Below, piece after piece: positions 11,265-22,540 of a stretch of DNA of 64,000 nt (positions within the stretch are counted from its first letter, which is position 1; the number at the start of each line of letters is the position of its first letter). This DNA comes from Turritopsis dohrnii. Lineage: Eukaryota > Cnidaria > Hydrozoa > Anthoathecata > Oceaniidae. Where the stretch lies: positions 62,001 through 126,000 of the forward strand of contig BQMF02000612.1 in the NCBI GenBank assembly GCA_027922465.2. Direction: 5' to 3'. Below the pieces are notes generated by a model that saw only the letters and a program-made list of their open reading frames with translations, ran no database searches and had not been told where the DNA came from. The translations under genes were made by a program, and so were the position numbers.

Positions 11265-14200
11265 ATGGATAGAAGCCTAAGTAATAAAGAAGTCTTTGAC
11301 TGGTTCAACAAAGTAAATGGGTTGAAAATTGATGATATCTTAGAAAACTTTTCAAAAGAATTTCAAGTTGACATTATTAGTTGTAGTGCAATAGTCTTAT
11401 ACAACAAAGTCACAAGATTGACAAGAAGGGTTAGATTACTTAAAAAAGGCAAGAAAAAAGTTGAACTGGAGGTATTTCTTGGAGAACAATTCTTGCTGCC
11501 AAGAAATGAAACTCCTGTAGAAAGATCAGTAAACTCTATGCAGACAGAAAAGGAGAAAAAATTTGTGATGCAGCTAAGTGAAGTCAAAAGAGAAAATAAA
11601 TCACTTAAACGTAAGCTATCTGTAGCAAATGAGAACGAGAATAGATTGCAGTTAATTGAAGAACAGTATATTGAAGCATTAGATGGTATGAGACACCTAG
11701 AAATTGAAACAAGGAATGTTGTTAAAAAGAATTCAAATGATTTAAACTTGGCTAGAAAAGAATTGGAGATGCTTCAAGTAAGATATGAGATGCAGTCAGA
11801 GGCATTGGAAAAAGCTGAACGTAAAGTACAGAAATCACATGCTTCAAATGCTAAGATCAGGCGTTTGAATAAAAAGATTTGCTACCGAGATAGTAAATTA
11901 GAAGCACAAAAAGAAGAAATAGGTAAACTCAAAAAAGATCTTAAAGATACAGAAGATGAAAAGTCCAGTTTATCTAAAAGTTTAGAAAATTTAAGTATTA
12001 GAAGTAAAGCATTAGAAGATAATTTGAAGCATCTCGATGAAAGCATTTTGCATCCTCTAAAAGCAGAAAAGTTGGCTTGCAAAAAACAAGTATTCTATCT
12101 GAAGAACAAGATAAAAAATATGAAAAGTGTGTCTTTGAGAGATCAGTACACAAATGAAGTTGATGCTTTGGAAAGAAAGATTGAAAATTTGTCGAAGGAA
12201 AACTTAGAGCTGCAGCAGCTAGTAAATCTTGTTGAAGATGATGAAATTGTCACTTTTCAAGATGGGAGGTATACCAATGAGTTACGAGAAGTAATCATGG
12301 ATCTACTGTCAATGAATGTCAGCATGTCTAAAGTGAATGATGTCATTAAGACAGTTATCACAAAATTAGCTAAGAAAAGTGTTGATCGTTTACCATCTAA
12401 TGGAGTGAAAAGCAGGCTCCTGCAGGAAGCTCTTATCATTGCACAAACTCAAGTTGTGAATGAAATGCTAGCTAATACATCTGGTAATAACTGTTTGCAT
12501 GGTGATGGAACATCTAAGTATCACAAGCATTACCAGAATTTTCAAGTGACCACTGCTAGTGGAAAAACCTTGTCTTTTGGATTAGCAGAGATTAGTGGTG
12601 GTGATGCAGCAGCTACACTTCAATGTTTTACTGAGGCTGTTGATGACTTATGTGATGCAATTAGTAGCAAGGATAAAGAGAGAGATTTTGCAAAATTGGT
12701 TGGATCCATTAAGACTACCATGTCTGACTTAGGCCCTGTTAATCCAGTATTTAACTCACAGTTAAAGCAGTTAAGGGAAGAATTACTTCCGAAAGCAATT
12801 GATAGATGGAATGAATTGAATCCTCAGCAAAAAAGTGAATTAATTGAAATGGCAAATTATTATTGTAAACTTCATCTTCTGGCAAACTTTGCAACAGAAA
12901 CAGATAAGGTTTTGAAAGATTTTGAAAATATGTTGTTAACCGAGGATCATGAATCTGTTTTTGCGTTTCATACAAAAGAATCGTGTGCTGTTCGTTTGGT
13001 TAGGACAGCTTGTAAAGCTTTTCAAGTTCGTGGAAGTGATGAGGCTGGAGTTGCTTCGTATTTTGATTCATTTCTTTCTGGTAGAAATGAAAAGTCTTTC
13101 TTAGTTCCATTTATTGGAAATAGATTTAATATCCTTTATTATAATGCTGCTGCTTTATATTATCATTCTAATGCAATTAAAGACTTCTTCAAACATTGGC
13201 CAGATCCTAATAATTTAATAAAAGCAGTCAATGAAGATATTACCAATGACCTATTTCTTGCTGAAGTTAGAGCTTTGGGTATCGTTGACAAGTTAATCAC
13301 TGGTCCTTTGTGGCGTCTCATCGAATCATCTAATAATATCCTCCATTTAAACCCATTTTTATTTCGCCTGCAAGTGAAATTGTCAACACTTTGTAACGAT
13401 GCAAGTTCCATAATGCATGGTGAAACTGTATTCTCCGAAGAAGATGTTGAACATCATAAAGATATTGTTTGGAGTAAACTATTTGAAGAGACAACTGAAG
13501 AGTTTGATGTTATGACTCAACAGGCTCTTGAAGTTATCATTCATTCCATCCTTATCATTCTTGAACGACAGTGTGCAGATCAACTCCCTGGTGGTAAATA
13601 CTGGCATCCCTCTGATCGCATTGGATGTTACTCTGCTAATGTTCCATCAACCAACAAAGCTTCTGAAAGTGACTTTGCTATTTTAGATCTTCTTATTAGA
13701 GTGAAACCAAGTGCATCTATTCAGTCCATACAAGCTCTTACCATGTGGGCAAGGAATGGTACCTCACAATGGCTAGACAATTTACCTGAGCAGGAACGTG
13801 AGGAGTTACTAAATAATGCCCGGGTTAATGTCATGAAAATGAAAGACAAATACGTGACTCGAAAGGTGCAGTTATTGGAATCGAAAAAGCAAAGGTTGTT
13901 AAAGAAACAAGAGATGAAAAAGGAAGCAGAAGCTCGAGCTAATGCTAAGAAAGTCAGTGCTGTCAATCGTCTTCAAGAACTTGGAGTCCGTGTATGGATA
14001 TCTTTAGAAGAAGTTGAAAACTCTATTTGGAAAATAGAAGAAAGCCATCGTGTTGATGTTGTTTTATCCCAAATTGAGTTTTATCGATATGTCATTCAAA
14101 TTAAGTGTCCACAAAATTTTTTTACTAAGACAAAGGTTGTGGCAAACAAAAGAGTTAGCAAGTCCTTAGAAGAACTATTGCAAAACCTGCGTTGTATTAT

Positions 14201-14597
14201 TCAGATAAATATGTTGCCAGATACCCGTACTTTGACGAAGCCCTCTTTAAGACCGTATGATGAGCGAGATGAAGCTGCTAGAGCAAATAAGAAAAAATTA
14301 ATGGAAAAGATAAAAAATGGAAGATTAAGTCGTATATGCAATCAACAAAAGAGTGATATGTTGTCAAGCTTCTTAAGTAATCCCGATCTCTTAGTAGGAA
14401 AAGTTATTCAGCACCGTGTAGTTGAAGAAAATGAAAGTGAAAGCTATTGGAGTAGAGCTGTAGTCCTTAGTGTGGCTAAGAAGTGTAATAATGCCATTAG
14501 AACAGAATTCAGCATTCGATACAATGATGAACCTGATGCTGTTTGGCAATTTCCTTTGTTATTGGATATGGAAAAGGGGGATTTGCTAGTCTTGTAA
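11265..14597 (+). CDS. Putative DDE/D transposase with coiled coil and Tudor-like tail
   Basis: The frame is open from a Met at 11091, but the first 58 codons give an unlikely hydrophobic leader. A good acceptor (ttttttacattaacag, about 11244) lies just before the Met at 11265, so I start there (1,110 residues). In order: a short N-terminal module, a long charged coiled coil (about 95-330), then a conserved block with HGDGTSKY (Asp414), TMSDLGP (Asp488) and CKLH (534-537). The CKLH fits the C/DxxH motif that follows the second Asp in hAT-, P- and Mutator-like transposases. Next come FIGNRFNILYYN (about 616), a Lys/Arg-rich helix (about 856-905), and a C-terminal 65-residue domain (GKVIQHR...YW...YNDEPDAVWQFPLL...GDL) resembling Tudor/Agenet barrels. 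Proteins like this recur unannotated in invertebrate genomes, as far as I recall. The third acidic residue is not assigned. Nuclear strand transfer is inferred. Confidence 0.75.
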   Translation: MDRSLSNKEVFDWFNKVNGLKIDDILENFSKEFQVDIISCSAIVLYNKVTRLTRRVRLLKKGKKKVELEVFLGEQFLLPRNETPVERSVNSMQTEKEKKFVMQLSEVKRENKSLKRKLSVANENENRLQLIEEQYIEALDGMRHLEIETRNVVKKNSNDLNLARKELEMLQVRYEMQSEALEKAERKVQKSHASNAKIRRLNKKICYRDSKLEAQKEEIGKLKKDLKDTEDEKSSLSKSLENLSIRSKALEDNLKHLDESILHPLKAEKLACKKQVFYLKNKIKNMKSVSLRDQYTNEVDALERKIENLSKENLELQQLVNLVEDDEIVTFQDGRYTNELREVIMDLLSMNVSMSKVNDVIKTVITKLAKKSVDRLPSNGVKSRLLQEALIIAQTQVVNEMLANTSGNNCLHGDGTSKYHKHYQNFQVTTASGKTLSFGLAEISGGDAAATLQCFTEAVDDLCDAISSKDKERDFAKLVGSIKTTMSDLGPVNPVFNSQLKQLREELLPKAIDRWNELNPQQKSELIEMANYYCKLHLLANFATETDKVLKDFENMLLTEDHESVFAFHTKESCAVRLVRTACKAFQVRGSDEAGVASYFDSFLSGRNEKSFLVPFIGNRFNILYYNAAALYYHSNAIKDFFKHWPDPNNLIKAVNEDITNDLFLAEVRALGIVDKLITGPLWRLIESSNNILHLNPFLFRLQVKLSTLCNDASSIMHGETVFSEEDVEHHKDIVWSKLFEETTEEFDVMTQQALEVIIHSILIILERQCADQLPGGKYWHPSDRIGCYSANVPSTNKASESDFAILDLLIRVKPSASIQSIQALTMWARNGTSQWLDNLPEQEREELLNNARVNVMKMKDKYVTRKVQLLESKKQRLLKKQEMKKEAEARANAKKVSAVNRLQELGVRVWISLEEVENSIWKIEESHRVDVVLSQIEFYRYVIQIKCPQNFFTKTKVVANKRVSKSLEELLQNLRCIIQINMLPDTRTLTKPSLRPYDERDEAARANKKKLMEKIKNGRLSRICNQQKSDMLSSFLSNPDLLVGKVIQHRVVEENESESYWSRAVVLSVAKKCNNAIRTEFSIRYNDEPDAVWQFPLLLDMEKGDLLVL

Positions 14598-14824
14598 TAT
14601 CTTGTGTTTATTTTGATATTGTATTTATAGGTGGAAAATGCATCATGAATACGTAGCTAAAATTGCTTGGCTTTCAATCATTCAAGAAAAGTGAAGCGTT
14701 CAATCTTTGTAAACTATATATATGACACTGTTCATGTCGTTTAGTTTGGTTGTGAATCTGTTAACGTTTTTAGATAAATTTTACTTAATTTATCTTAATT
14801 AAAGTTCTTGTGGCTCTTGATTTT

Positions 14825-15465
14825 ACTGACCAGTCTTCAAAATTTCTATGATTGACTTTATTGTGGTGAATATTCAATAATGAAGTCGGCTACATTTGTG
14901 GAGGCATTTTACTAATATTTAGATATTCTTATTTTCTTATCATGTTAGTAATTTCTCATTTTCCTGTAATTTACTGACCAGTCTGTAAAATACAATTCAG
15001 TGACATTATTGTGACAAATTTTCAATAACAAAGAATGATGAATTTTGAAGGCATTAATTCTATTAATTCTATTCCATTTTGTTTTATTTTTCCAAGAATT
15101 ATTTTAGTGATTTCTTGTTTTCCTGTAATTTACTGACCAGTCTGTAAAATAAACATTCAGTGACATTATTGTCTGTAAAATAAACATTCAATAAACATTA
15201 TTGTGGCAAATTGCCAATAACGAAAAATAATGAAGTTCTATTAATTCTGTTCTATTTTGTTTTATTTTCCCGAGCATTATTTCTTGTTTTCCTTTAATTT
15301 ACTGACCAGTCTGTAAAATACACTTAAGGCACGTGATCAAGACCAAGTATGTATAGTTTGGTACAGAAAACATTTTGATGGTCTGAATAATTAATTAGTT
15401 AAAGTTTTCCTTTTATCTATGAAGATATTGCATTTTTAAAGATTTTGCAGACCGGTCTGTAAAAT
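14825..15465 (+). repeat. Subterminal motif array of the transposon
   Basis: Five copies of ACTGACCAGTCTGTAAAA or close variants at 14825, 14973, 15132, 15301 and 15450 (the last is GACCGGTC), spaced 148-169 bp inside larger degenerate tandem units. The core GACCAGTC/GACCGGTC is near-palindromic. All copies lie between the ORF and the right TIR, with none on the left, so they are candidate transposase-binding sites. Confidence 0.7.
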
Positions 15466-16003
15466 GTTAAAGGTCACGTGACTACCTCTGAAATAGTTCA
15501 GGTCAAATGCCCTTAAGTGTAACTAAGTGAATAGGATGCTTTAATGATGAAATAGTTACTTTTCATTCGTTTATTCACTTAAACTATGTATATATTGTCC
15601 TATAATTGAAATAATAGTTTGCGCATGCGCAATGGTATTTCCAAAAAAAATTTTAGTTTGCCTTGGACAGTCAACATTTTTCTATCATCCCTGAAAATTT
15701 TGAGGTCCAATGATCAGTATTTCCAAAGAAATGGTCGTTTGAATTTCCACAATATTTTTGTGACTTCAATGTACTCTAAATGTTCATTTATGTCCCAAAA
15801 AAATAGTACGTTCGCATGCACAGTTGTAGGAAAAACCTGTCTAAATTTAGCTCTCAATCTCTAACATTCAATCAGGCATAACTTTGGAACAAATAATCGT
15901 TACAATGCGATCGACCCCTCGTTGGAAAGCTGAGAGATAGCCGCGTCTTTCTACGGAATTCTTATGGGGCCCTTATGGAGGTCTAAAAATCACCTGAACA
16001 GCC

Positions 16004-16014
16004 TAGTATAAGTA
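16004..16014. repeat. 11-bp target duplication, right copy
   Basis: TAGTATAAGTA, identical to 10734-10744, directly after the right terminal repeat. Confidence 0.85.
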
Positions 16015-16016
16015 GA

Positions 16017-16440
16017 CTAGCCGCCAAGGCGGCATCGCTCGCCACTCATGTTCAGCATGCGTCCAGTTCACGAAAAATAAAATTAAGAATTGTCAATGAT
16101 AAGTTTGCCCATGTTGTAGAGCTCGAAAAACTGATCAAAAAAATGTATGGGATCGTTTCGCTACGATCAACCGTTGCAGAGATATCGTCAAACAAAGATT
16201 TTGATGACGTCATAGCCGCAGTACCAAATAAAATTTAGGCCCAAATATTGCGTCACCCCGTTATCCGTTATACGCAGACCCTAAAAAACGTCAGTTATCC
16301 CTATGGTTCTTGAGATATTTCCCCCAAAACGTCGCGTTCGATTGGGGATGCAATGCAATGATTTCCCAGTGATCATAAAATAACTGACGTCACGCCAACG
16401 ATATTGTAATAGATTGTTGTGTGATCTTACGTGACGAATC
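16017..16440 (-). mobile_element. Helitron copy with family-B 3' end joined to the family-A array
   Basis: Begins CTAGCCGCCAAGGCGG, the reverse complement of the family-B 3' terminus (hairpin plus TTGGCGG spacer plus CTAG). It continues into the shared internal block with an open 45-codon frame and two TGACGTCA sites. Similarity stops near 16395. It abuts unit 6 of family A exactly at a CTAG junction. Confidence 0.75.
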
Positions 16441-17529
16441 CTTATTCAAAATCACCGTTGTCTCATTTTAATGCAGAAGCAAAAAGTTTAGTTTTACCTT
16501 TTTTAATTGGGTATGTAAGCCCATTGACGTGTACTTTCCATGAATATATAGAGGTGATAAACTATACATCCCTTTTTTCAACATTTTAATGAACAAAATA
16601 CCTATGCGTAGTCATTTAAGCAGAAAAGCTCTTCACATATATATTTAAAAAGTCTTGTCATTTTTGTTTTCAAATTCGATACGTATTTTTAAATTGTTTT
16701 TTACACTCTCTCTGCATGACCAGCAGTCTCTTTCGATTTTTTAATCTTTAAAATAATCTGCAGTTGTTTTTGCATGCTTTTTTTTCATTTTCAGTGAAGA
16801 AGGGCAAAAATTATGAATGGCATTACCACTCATACAAGCACTTGTATATATGTTTTTTTTAATATATCAGTTATCTTTATAATGTGTGTGAGACGTTTGT
16901 TTTTGAACTCTTGTCTTGTCACTTTGAACTCTTTGTTATCATTACGGTCTGCATGAAATTTACTTCAGAAGTATACTCTAAGCATTTTTAAGGAATTGGT
17001 TACTTCCTTTGATTTTAATACAAGCCTGTTTTATTCGCAATCCGATTTTATTCAACTCACTTCAAAGATAATCCCATTTGTTTCATTGTAAAGACGTCCT
17101 TAGATATAGCATACATAAAACTGTACACAAAACTCAACGAGACATTGATAAGTGTTTGATATGCTTTGTATCTTTAATTTCTAAATAAACATTTTTTTGA
17201 ATTAAGTTTTGTTACAATGACACTGGTACATGGACACAATTTTGAGAGCACACCTGTTTGGTTTTTATCTTTGAATGTCTTATTCCCACTATTACATCAC
17301 TATTACTTCAGTTATCTCATGAATTCCTATTTTGACCTTCCTGGAACAAAAAAGTGATTACTCCATTCTGCTTCACAGACAAACATTTTTCAACTTTGGC
17401 GAAAGTGCTGACCTTCATGCCTCTTGGCCTCTTGTTTATTTTTTAAACACAACTTTGGGAAATTAATCCCAAATTTCCTTCAAAGCCTTGTTATTAATAA
17501 TACAAATCGGCGTTTTAATTAATCATACA
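16441..17529. other. No supported gene
   Basis: AT-rich unassigned sequence between Helitron fragments; no domain, splice model or terminal repeats recognised. Confidence 0.3.
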
Positions 17530-17705
17530 GTTGACTACGACAATTTCAATTTGGGAATTGAAGCGGAAACTGTACTCATGTTGTAGAGCTCGAAAATTTG
17601 TAAAACAATGTATGAAGAACTAAAAAGAACTTGAACGTAAACTTAAAAGAAATATGTTACTCTCTAAAGTAAAACTATGACACACAACGACGATTACATA
17701 TATAG
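17530..17705 (-). mobile_element. Eroded Helitron fragment
   Basis: Retains ctcatgttgtagagctcgaaaa and the distal ctctctaaagtaaaa...cacacaacg text, with the middle deleted. Confidence 0.6.
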
Positions 17706-17936
17706 GACAGGCAACCCGGGTTAAGTTTTTTACTAGTTTTGGCAACATAACAAAGAAGTATATACTGTATACGCTGAATAAAAGAAGTAACGTTAACGTG
17801 ACACAAAGCAATACATAACACAGAACTATACACCCAGCCACACAAAAGCAAACATTGAATAACCTAACAAAATGTGAATTGAAAACAACTCCATACCTTC
17901 CAACTATTTATTTACAAAAATATTTATTTACAAAAT

Positions 17937-17990
17937 CTGCCACTCTCTAAATTAAATGTGTTACACACGCACGCGAATTAGTATAAAGAA
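17937..17990 (-). mobile_element. Helitron family A 5'-end fragment
   Basis: Matches the terminal part of family A (cactctctaa...cacacgcacgcgaattagtata). The exact border after it is unclear. Confidence 0.6.
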
Positions 17991-18217
17991 TAATAGACGA
18001 AGTCCGCATCTTTTGGTCCTTCTCGTAGTGTATTTTATTGTAGAAAATGGAAAATTAGAGGAAAAGAAAATCGAAAAAATGAGTTTCGAAAACGTCACTA
18101 ATTTCTTATCGATCAATTGAGATGTTTAACAATATGATCAATTTCCGAAAAGAAAAAAAGTTTGTGTAACAACTTTTTTATCGCCTTGAAAACATTTTAC
18201 ATAAGTCATTACTTTAA

Positions 18218-18295
18218 TTGAGTCTCAGATGTGACGTAACGGCATAGAAGATTTGGAACCTTTGAAGAATAAAAATACGCCTGTTACCTTTTACC
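18218..18295 (+). repeat. Short dispersed repeat, partner at 32308-32385
   Basis: Shared text gagtctcagatgt.acataacgg.ata.aagattt..acctttaaa.aataaa.atac occurs at both places. Class unknown. Confidence 0.5.
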
Positions 18296-18458
18296 TTAGT
18301 TGATCGTTAAGAAATTCATGACTTTTTCCAAATTTATTTTTCGTATTTCTCTTCTTCTGCTTTTTCACTTCTTATTATCAGAAAGATCAAAAGATACAGA
18401 TACCATCGAAATAAAGTTTATAAAAATCAATTGGATATTTCTTTCACAAACTGTGATA

Positions 18459-19232
18459 CAGTGGAATCTCTATAAAGTGAACACTATGTAAAGTGGACAC
18501 CTCTTTAAGACGGACAATTTATCTAGGAACGGACGGACTTACAGTCAAACTCTTATGAAAAGGTCTCTATAAAGCAGACACTTTTTTCAGATCCAAAATG
18601 AACTTTCTGCCTATAAAAAATCTCTCTAAAGCGGACACAGATACAAAAACAATTTTTCAAGTAAAACAATTTATATTCTGGGAATATTTACCTTTTACAT
18701 TGGTTTACTCTCTCGTGATACTTTGAATAACTTTTTTCACAGCATTTTTGACCTAATGAATGGCTTTGACAGGTCCAAGAAATCTGAAATTTACGGGAAT
18801 CTTGAGTCCGTAGCCAGGGCCATGATTCACACGTTTTCCAATCACAGTGCATTTTATTGTTCAGTTGGCAAGCAGTAGAAAATGCTTGAAAGGTACACAG
18901 CTTCAACTCAAAAAGCAAACACCAGTAACATGATATCTCAGTTGATTTCATTAACTGGAATATCGGTGTTATTGACTTATTTTTTGGTTTCAACTACATT
19001 TGACTTAAGAATAAAAACGTTATTCATTACATTAAAAGTGTTCTTTCTTTTGGCTATATGAAACCTGTTAACTTTACAAACCTTTAGACCTTCATAAATC
19101 TTTAGAAATTCATTCTCGATTTATTTTTGCCAAATATTGATTTTCATATGGAATCTCTATAAAGTGGACATCTCCATAAAGCGGACACGTTTTTCAGGTC
19201 TCAATGGTGTCCAATTTATAGAGATTCCGCTT
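18459..19232. mobile_element. pogo/Tigger-like element remnant
   Basis: Left end CAGTGGAATCTCTATAAAG after TA, and right end tatagagattccgctt before TA. Iterated ctctataaagcggacac-type text inside both ends is typical of pogo/Tigger termini (TA duplication). The right terminus has lost the CTG. A 101-codon minus frame inside (18688-18993) shows no transposase motif. Confidence 0.7.
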
Positions 19233-19832
19233 TAATATTTTTGGATTGCAAGTTTTTGAAACACACTGAATTTAATTAAATTATAGTACAGACTCTCACT
19301 TCATTATTTCTGCTCACATCAAAAAACTGCATTTACTTTAACTCATTATTGTTATACTCTAGCTCTCCTGTATAACATGCATTAAATCGTCATCCAAACT
19401 TTCATTTGAACCTTCTCAAGAGCAATCTTAAGAAGAAATGGAAGAAATCGTGTCAAACTTTGAAGAATGACATGTTGACTCATGATTTTCAGTTAAAATC
19501 AACGAGTCTGACATTCAGTATGAAAACATTCTAGTGTAACTGTGACGTCACATTGAATTTTTTGAATCCTTTATTAAAGGCAAAAAGCAACAGGGGAACT
19601 ACTTGGTGCAAAACGATAACACCAAATAGACTCATTCATTTGAAATTTTGCGTAAAGCTTTGTCAGCATAAGTTTCACTGATGCCACTATAAAGTAACTA
19701 CTTCGATATAAGCAAAATAAATAATAGATAATCCAGGTGTCATTGATACATATTTCATGTAGATACTTTATTGGGTTTTTTTTACATCATGTAGATAAAA
19801 GATAAAGTCTCAAAGAGTTTGTAGCTGATCAT
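19233..19832. other. No supported gene
   Basis: AT-rich sequence; no exon, terminal repeat or named repeat recognised. Confidence 0.3.
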
Positions 19833-20447
19833 TCACATTTTATGCCTCAAAATTATCGAGCATAACGTAAACTGAGCGTCACCGTTTGCAATTCAAATTG
19901 ATAAAATTCAGAAGTTCAATATTTGATAGATTTCTCAAAAACAAAAATAAAAACTTACTTTTATAGTTTAGTATCGTTTTCGAAAAAATAAAGTCGATCG
20001 ATCTTCGCTCCAACAAAAACTGTTGTATTGTTTATTTAGAGGTTTTTAAAGGAAGTTTAAAATGTTATGTAATGCGTAGTGATAATTGCCATATGACAAT
20101 TGTAAAACCTATGTTATCGCAAAACAGGATATGAAATCATTGACATTTTATGCCTCAAAATTATCCAGCAAAACGTGAACTGAGCGTCACCGTTTGCAAT
20201 TCAAATTGACAAAATTCAGAAGTTCAAAATTTGAAAGATTTCTCAAAAACAAAACAAAAACTTATTTTTATACTTTAGTATCGTTTTCGAAAAAATAAAG
20301 TCGATCGATCTTCGCTCCAACATAAACTGTTGTATTGTTTATTTAGAGAATTTTGAAGGAAGTGTAAAATCTTATGTAATGCGTAGGGATAATTGCCATA
20401 TGGCAATAGTTAAACCTATGTTATCGCAAAATAGGATATGAAACATT
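19833..20447 (+). repeat. 308-bp tandem duplication
   Basis: Two head-to-tail copies with a 308-base offset (the text tatgcctcaa is at 19841 and 20149). They diverge by scattered substitutions and small indels. No coding potential seen. Confidence 0.8.
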
Positions 20448-20754
20448 ATAATGAGGAGCTTGGTAGCAAACCACATTTTAAAGCAACCATTTTTATGTCT
20501 TATGGTAAAGCTTTTGTCCAATCAAAATTATTCAAAATGTTTCTTCTATCGATGGTGAAGGTAACAGTTCTGAATTACTCATTGCAAAAAAACCCTGTAA
20601 TGTAAAGTTGAAGATTTGATGTTTCACATAAAATTGCTACTGAGGGGTACTTCGGGTCCCGTATCTTCTTAACGACCCATTGGTCTGCCCTCAAACTTTA
20701 TAACTTTCTTTGCCTAAGGCAGGGCTACCACTGGTGCAAAAATGAAAGTTATAG

Positions 20755-21472
20755 CATGGAGGTATAAAACAGAAGGAGAACGAACTCAAAATCTGCTATT
20801 GTACCATCCGTGATGCGCTGCATTGTTTAAGTCCTCAGTGTGTAATAACATATAATTGCTATCATCTAGCATAATTTTTATAATTTTGGCGTTCTTGCGT
20901 GAAAATTTCGTTCATATCAATTCTCCAATGTGATTAAAGATCGTTAGGGTAAAGTTATTAGCATGCATAATCTGTAGGAATTGGGAGAATTATGCAAAAA
21001 CGTCGCAAATATGCAACGAAAACATTGCAACTTTAGGTCTATATATCTCGTGATCCCCTCAAGCAGTTTCGCCGAGCTTCAGTTTTTGAAGAGAGAATAA
21101 TCCTAAGTTTTTGCACGTACCGCGGCACTATCGAGGCGCATTTAAGTCAGAAGATATGTAGATTGGAACTTATACATGAATTACGCGATATCTTCAACTC
21201 TGTATAAAAACATAGATTTTCATTTGTTTCTCAAGGAAGCTTTAGGTTTAATAATCTGCTTGTCACTATGCAGCAAGTTGATCCGTTGTTATAATGGATG
21301 ATATTTGGTTTTTAAATTGTCGTTAATTTTTAAAAAAGTATTCGTTTCACCGACAACCAGCCGAAAGCGCATCACGGATGACATCAAAGTGATACCGCAA
21401 TGAATAGAATAGTCATTATCTGAATAATAGAAAAATAAGAGTTCGTTCTCCTTCTGTTTTATACCTCCATGG
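20755..21472. mobile_element. CATGGAGG TIR element, copy 1
   Basis: About 30-bp inverted ends starting CATGGAGGTATAAAACAG, followed by agaaggagaacgaactc in the other half. Flanked by GTTATAG on both sides, read as a 7-bp target duplication. Further inner pairs (catccgtgatgcgct) are also inverted. No ORF of note. A relative is at 32746-33399. Confidence 0.7.
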
Positions 21473-22044
21473 TTATAGTATAAGTAGAAAAAAGCTTTAT
21501 TTTTTAAATCACAAATTTAACCGCTAAAAATCGCGAATTTTTCAACGAAAAATATAGTCAAATATAGTGCATTTAATTATCTAAAACATGCAAAAAAATG
21601 TTTGGAATCGGAAGTGGCTATCAAAAGTTATGAAGTAATTTGTTTCCACTGCCAATTATATTGAGACAGACTTTAATATAGTTTCATCAAAAGTCAATCA
21701 AGGTAATCATCTATAAACATTCTACAACGTAAACTTCTATGGCCTCGTTTACATTACCTCGAAATGTTTTCTTTCTCTGCACGTTTGATTTGTTAACCCA
21801 CTAACAACCTTTCAAACTCGATCAATCAAATTGTCGTTAAAATAAACTCCGGAAATATCTGATATGTGAATTCATGATCTCGTTTGGACAACATACAATT
21901 CATCAAAGCATCAAGGGAAAAGCCTTGGTTTGAGCAAAAGCTTACGTAATGCCTTTTTCTATCAAGTGTTTTTATAAGGCGTTACTGCCAAAATCTTAAT
22001 GAACTCGAATTGTCAATTAACAACTTCAAAAAATGTTCTCACGC
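21473..22044. other. No supported gene
   Basis: AT-rich sequence between two transposons; nothing recognised. Confidence 0.3.
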
Positions 22045-22375
22045 CAGGGGCGGATCCAGGGTTAGGCAACTTAGGCAAATGCCTAACCCAAAATCAGTTA
22101 AATAATCTTTTTCATAAAATTGTATGAAAAAGGTATTTGTATTACAATAATCAGAAAATAATCGAAAATATCAAGAGAGATTCCCGCATCCAATCCGCCC
22201 GATCCTTTCTTTCCCAAACAGGATTATTATTCTCCCGGCGAGGCGCGGCGCGCGCCATGATGTCAAAATCTAATGTATTTTACAGCTTGAGTTTATAGGT
22301 TGTGATCTCTGCCCGGAAAATGACTTCTCATAGTCACATTGACAACACAGACTAGTGCCTAATGCTCACCTTAGG

Positions 22376-22540
22376 CGAAGAAAATTTGCCTAAGGAGCCC
22401 CGGGTTTACACACTTGAATGAATGAACTGGAAGAAAATTTGCCTAAGGAGCCATGGGTTTACACACTTTAAATGAATGAACCAGAAGAAAATTTGCCTAA
22501 GGTACAACCATGGGTTTACACACTTTATTGAATGAATGGT
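22376..22540 (+). repeat. Three tandem units inside the hAT-like element
   Basis: Units of about 63-68 bp each read gaagaaaatttgcctaagg, then a variable gtttacacactt...gaatgaa tail. Confidence 0.7.

Larger units (their letters stand above)
10745..16003 (+). mobile_element. 5.26-kb TIR transposon with 11-bp target duplication
   Basis: Ends are inverted: GGCTGTTCAG at 10745-10754 and CTGAACAGCC at 15994-16003. After the perfect 10 bp, the left end carries a 4-base insert (TCAC) before GTGA, which the right end has directly. It is flanked by an exact 11-bp duplication. One long intronless ORF (11265-14597) fills the centre, and five copies of a GACCAGTC-type motif lie on the 3' side. The uninterrupted ORF and perfect duplication suggest a young, possibly autonomous copy. 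Target length and TIRs do not match hAT (8 or 5-6), P (7-8), PIF (3) or CACTA (2-3) elements; Mutator-like elements overlap at 8-11 bp. Confidence 0.88.
10199..16016 (-). mobile_element. Helitron family A, unit 6, split by a transposon
   Basis: Runs from an exact CTAG at 10199 to TAGTATAAGTA at 10734-10744. It is interrupted by the 5,259-bp element 10745-16003 and resumes as TAGTATAAGTAGA at 16004-16016. Intact sister units carry this 11-mer once, so the sister copies document the empty site. Confidence 0.8.

Noticed and set aside
18688..18993. 101-codon minus ORF in the pogo-like element
   Set aside because: No transposase motif or splice support; probably chance.
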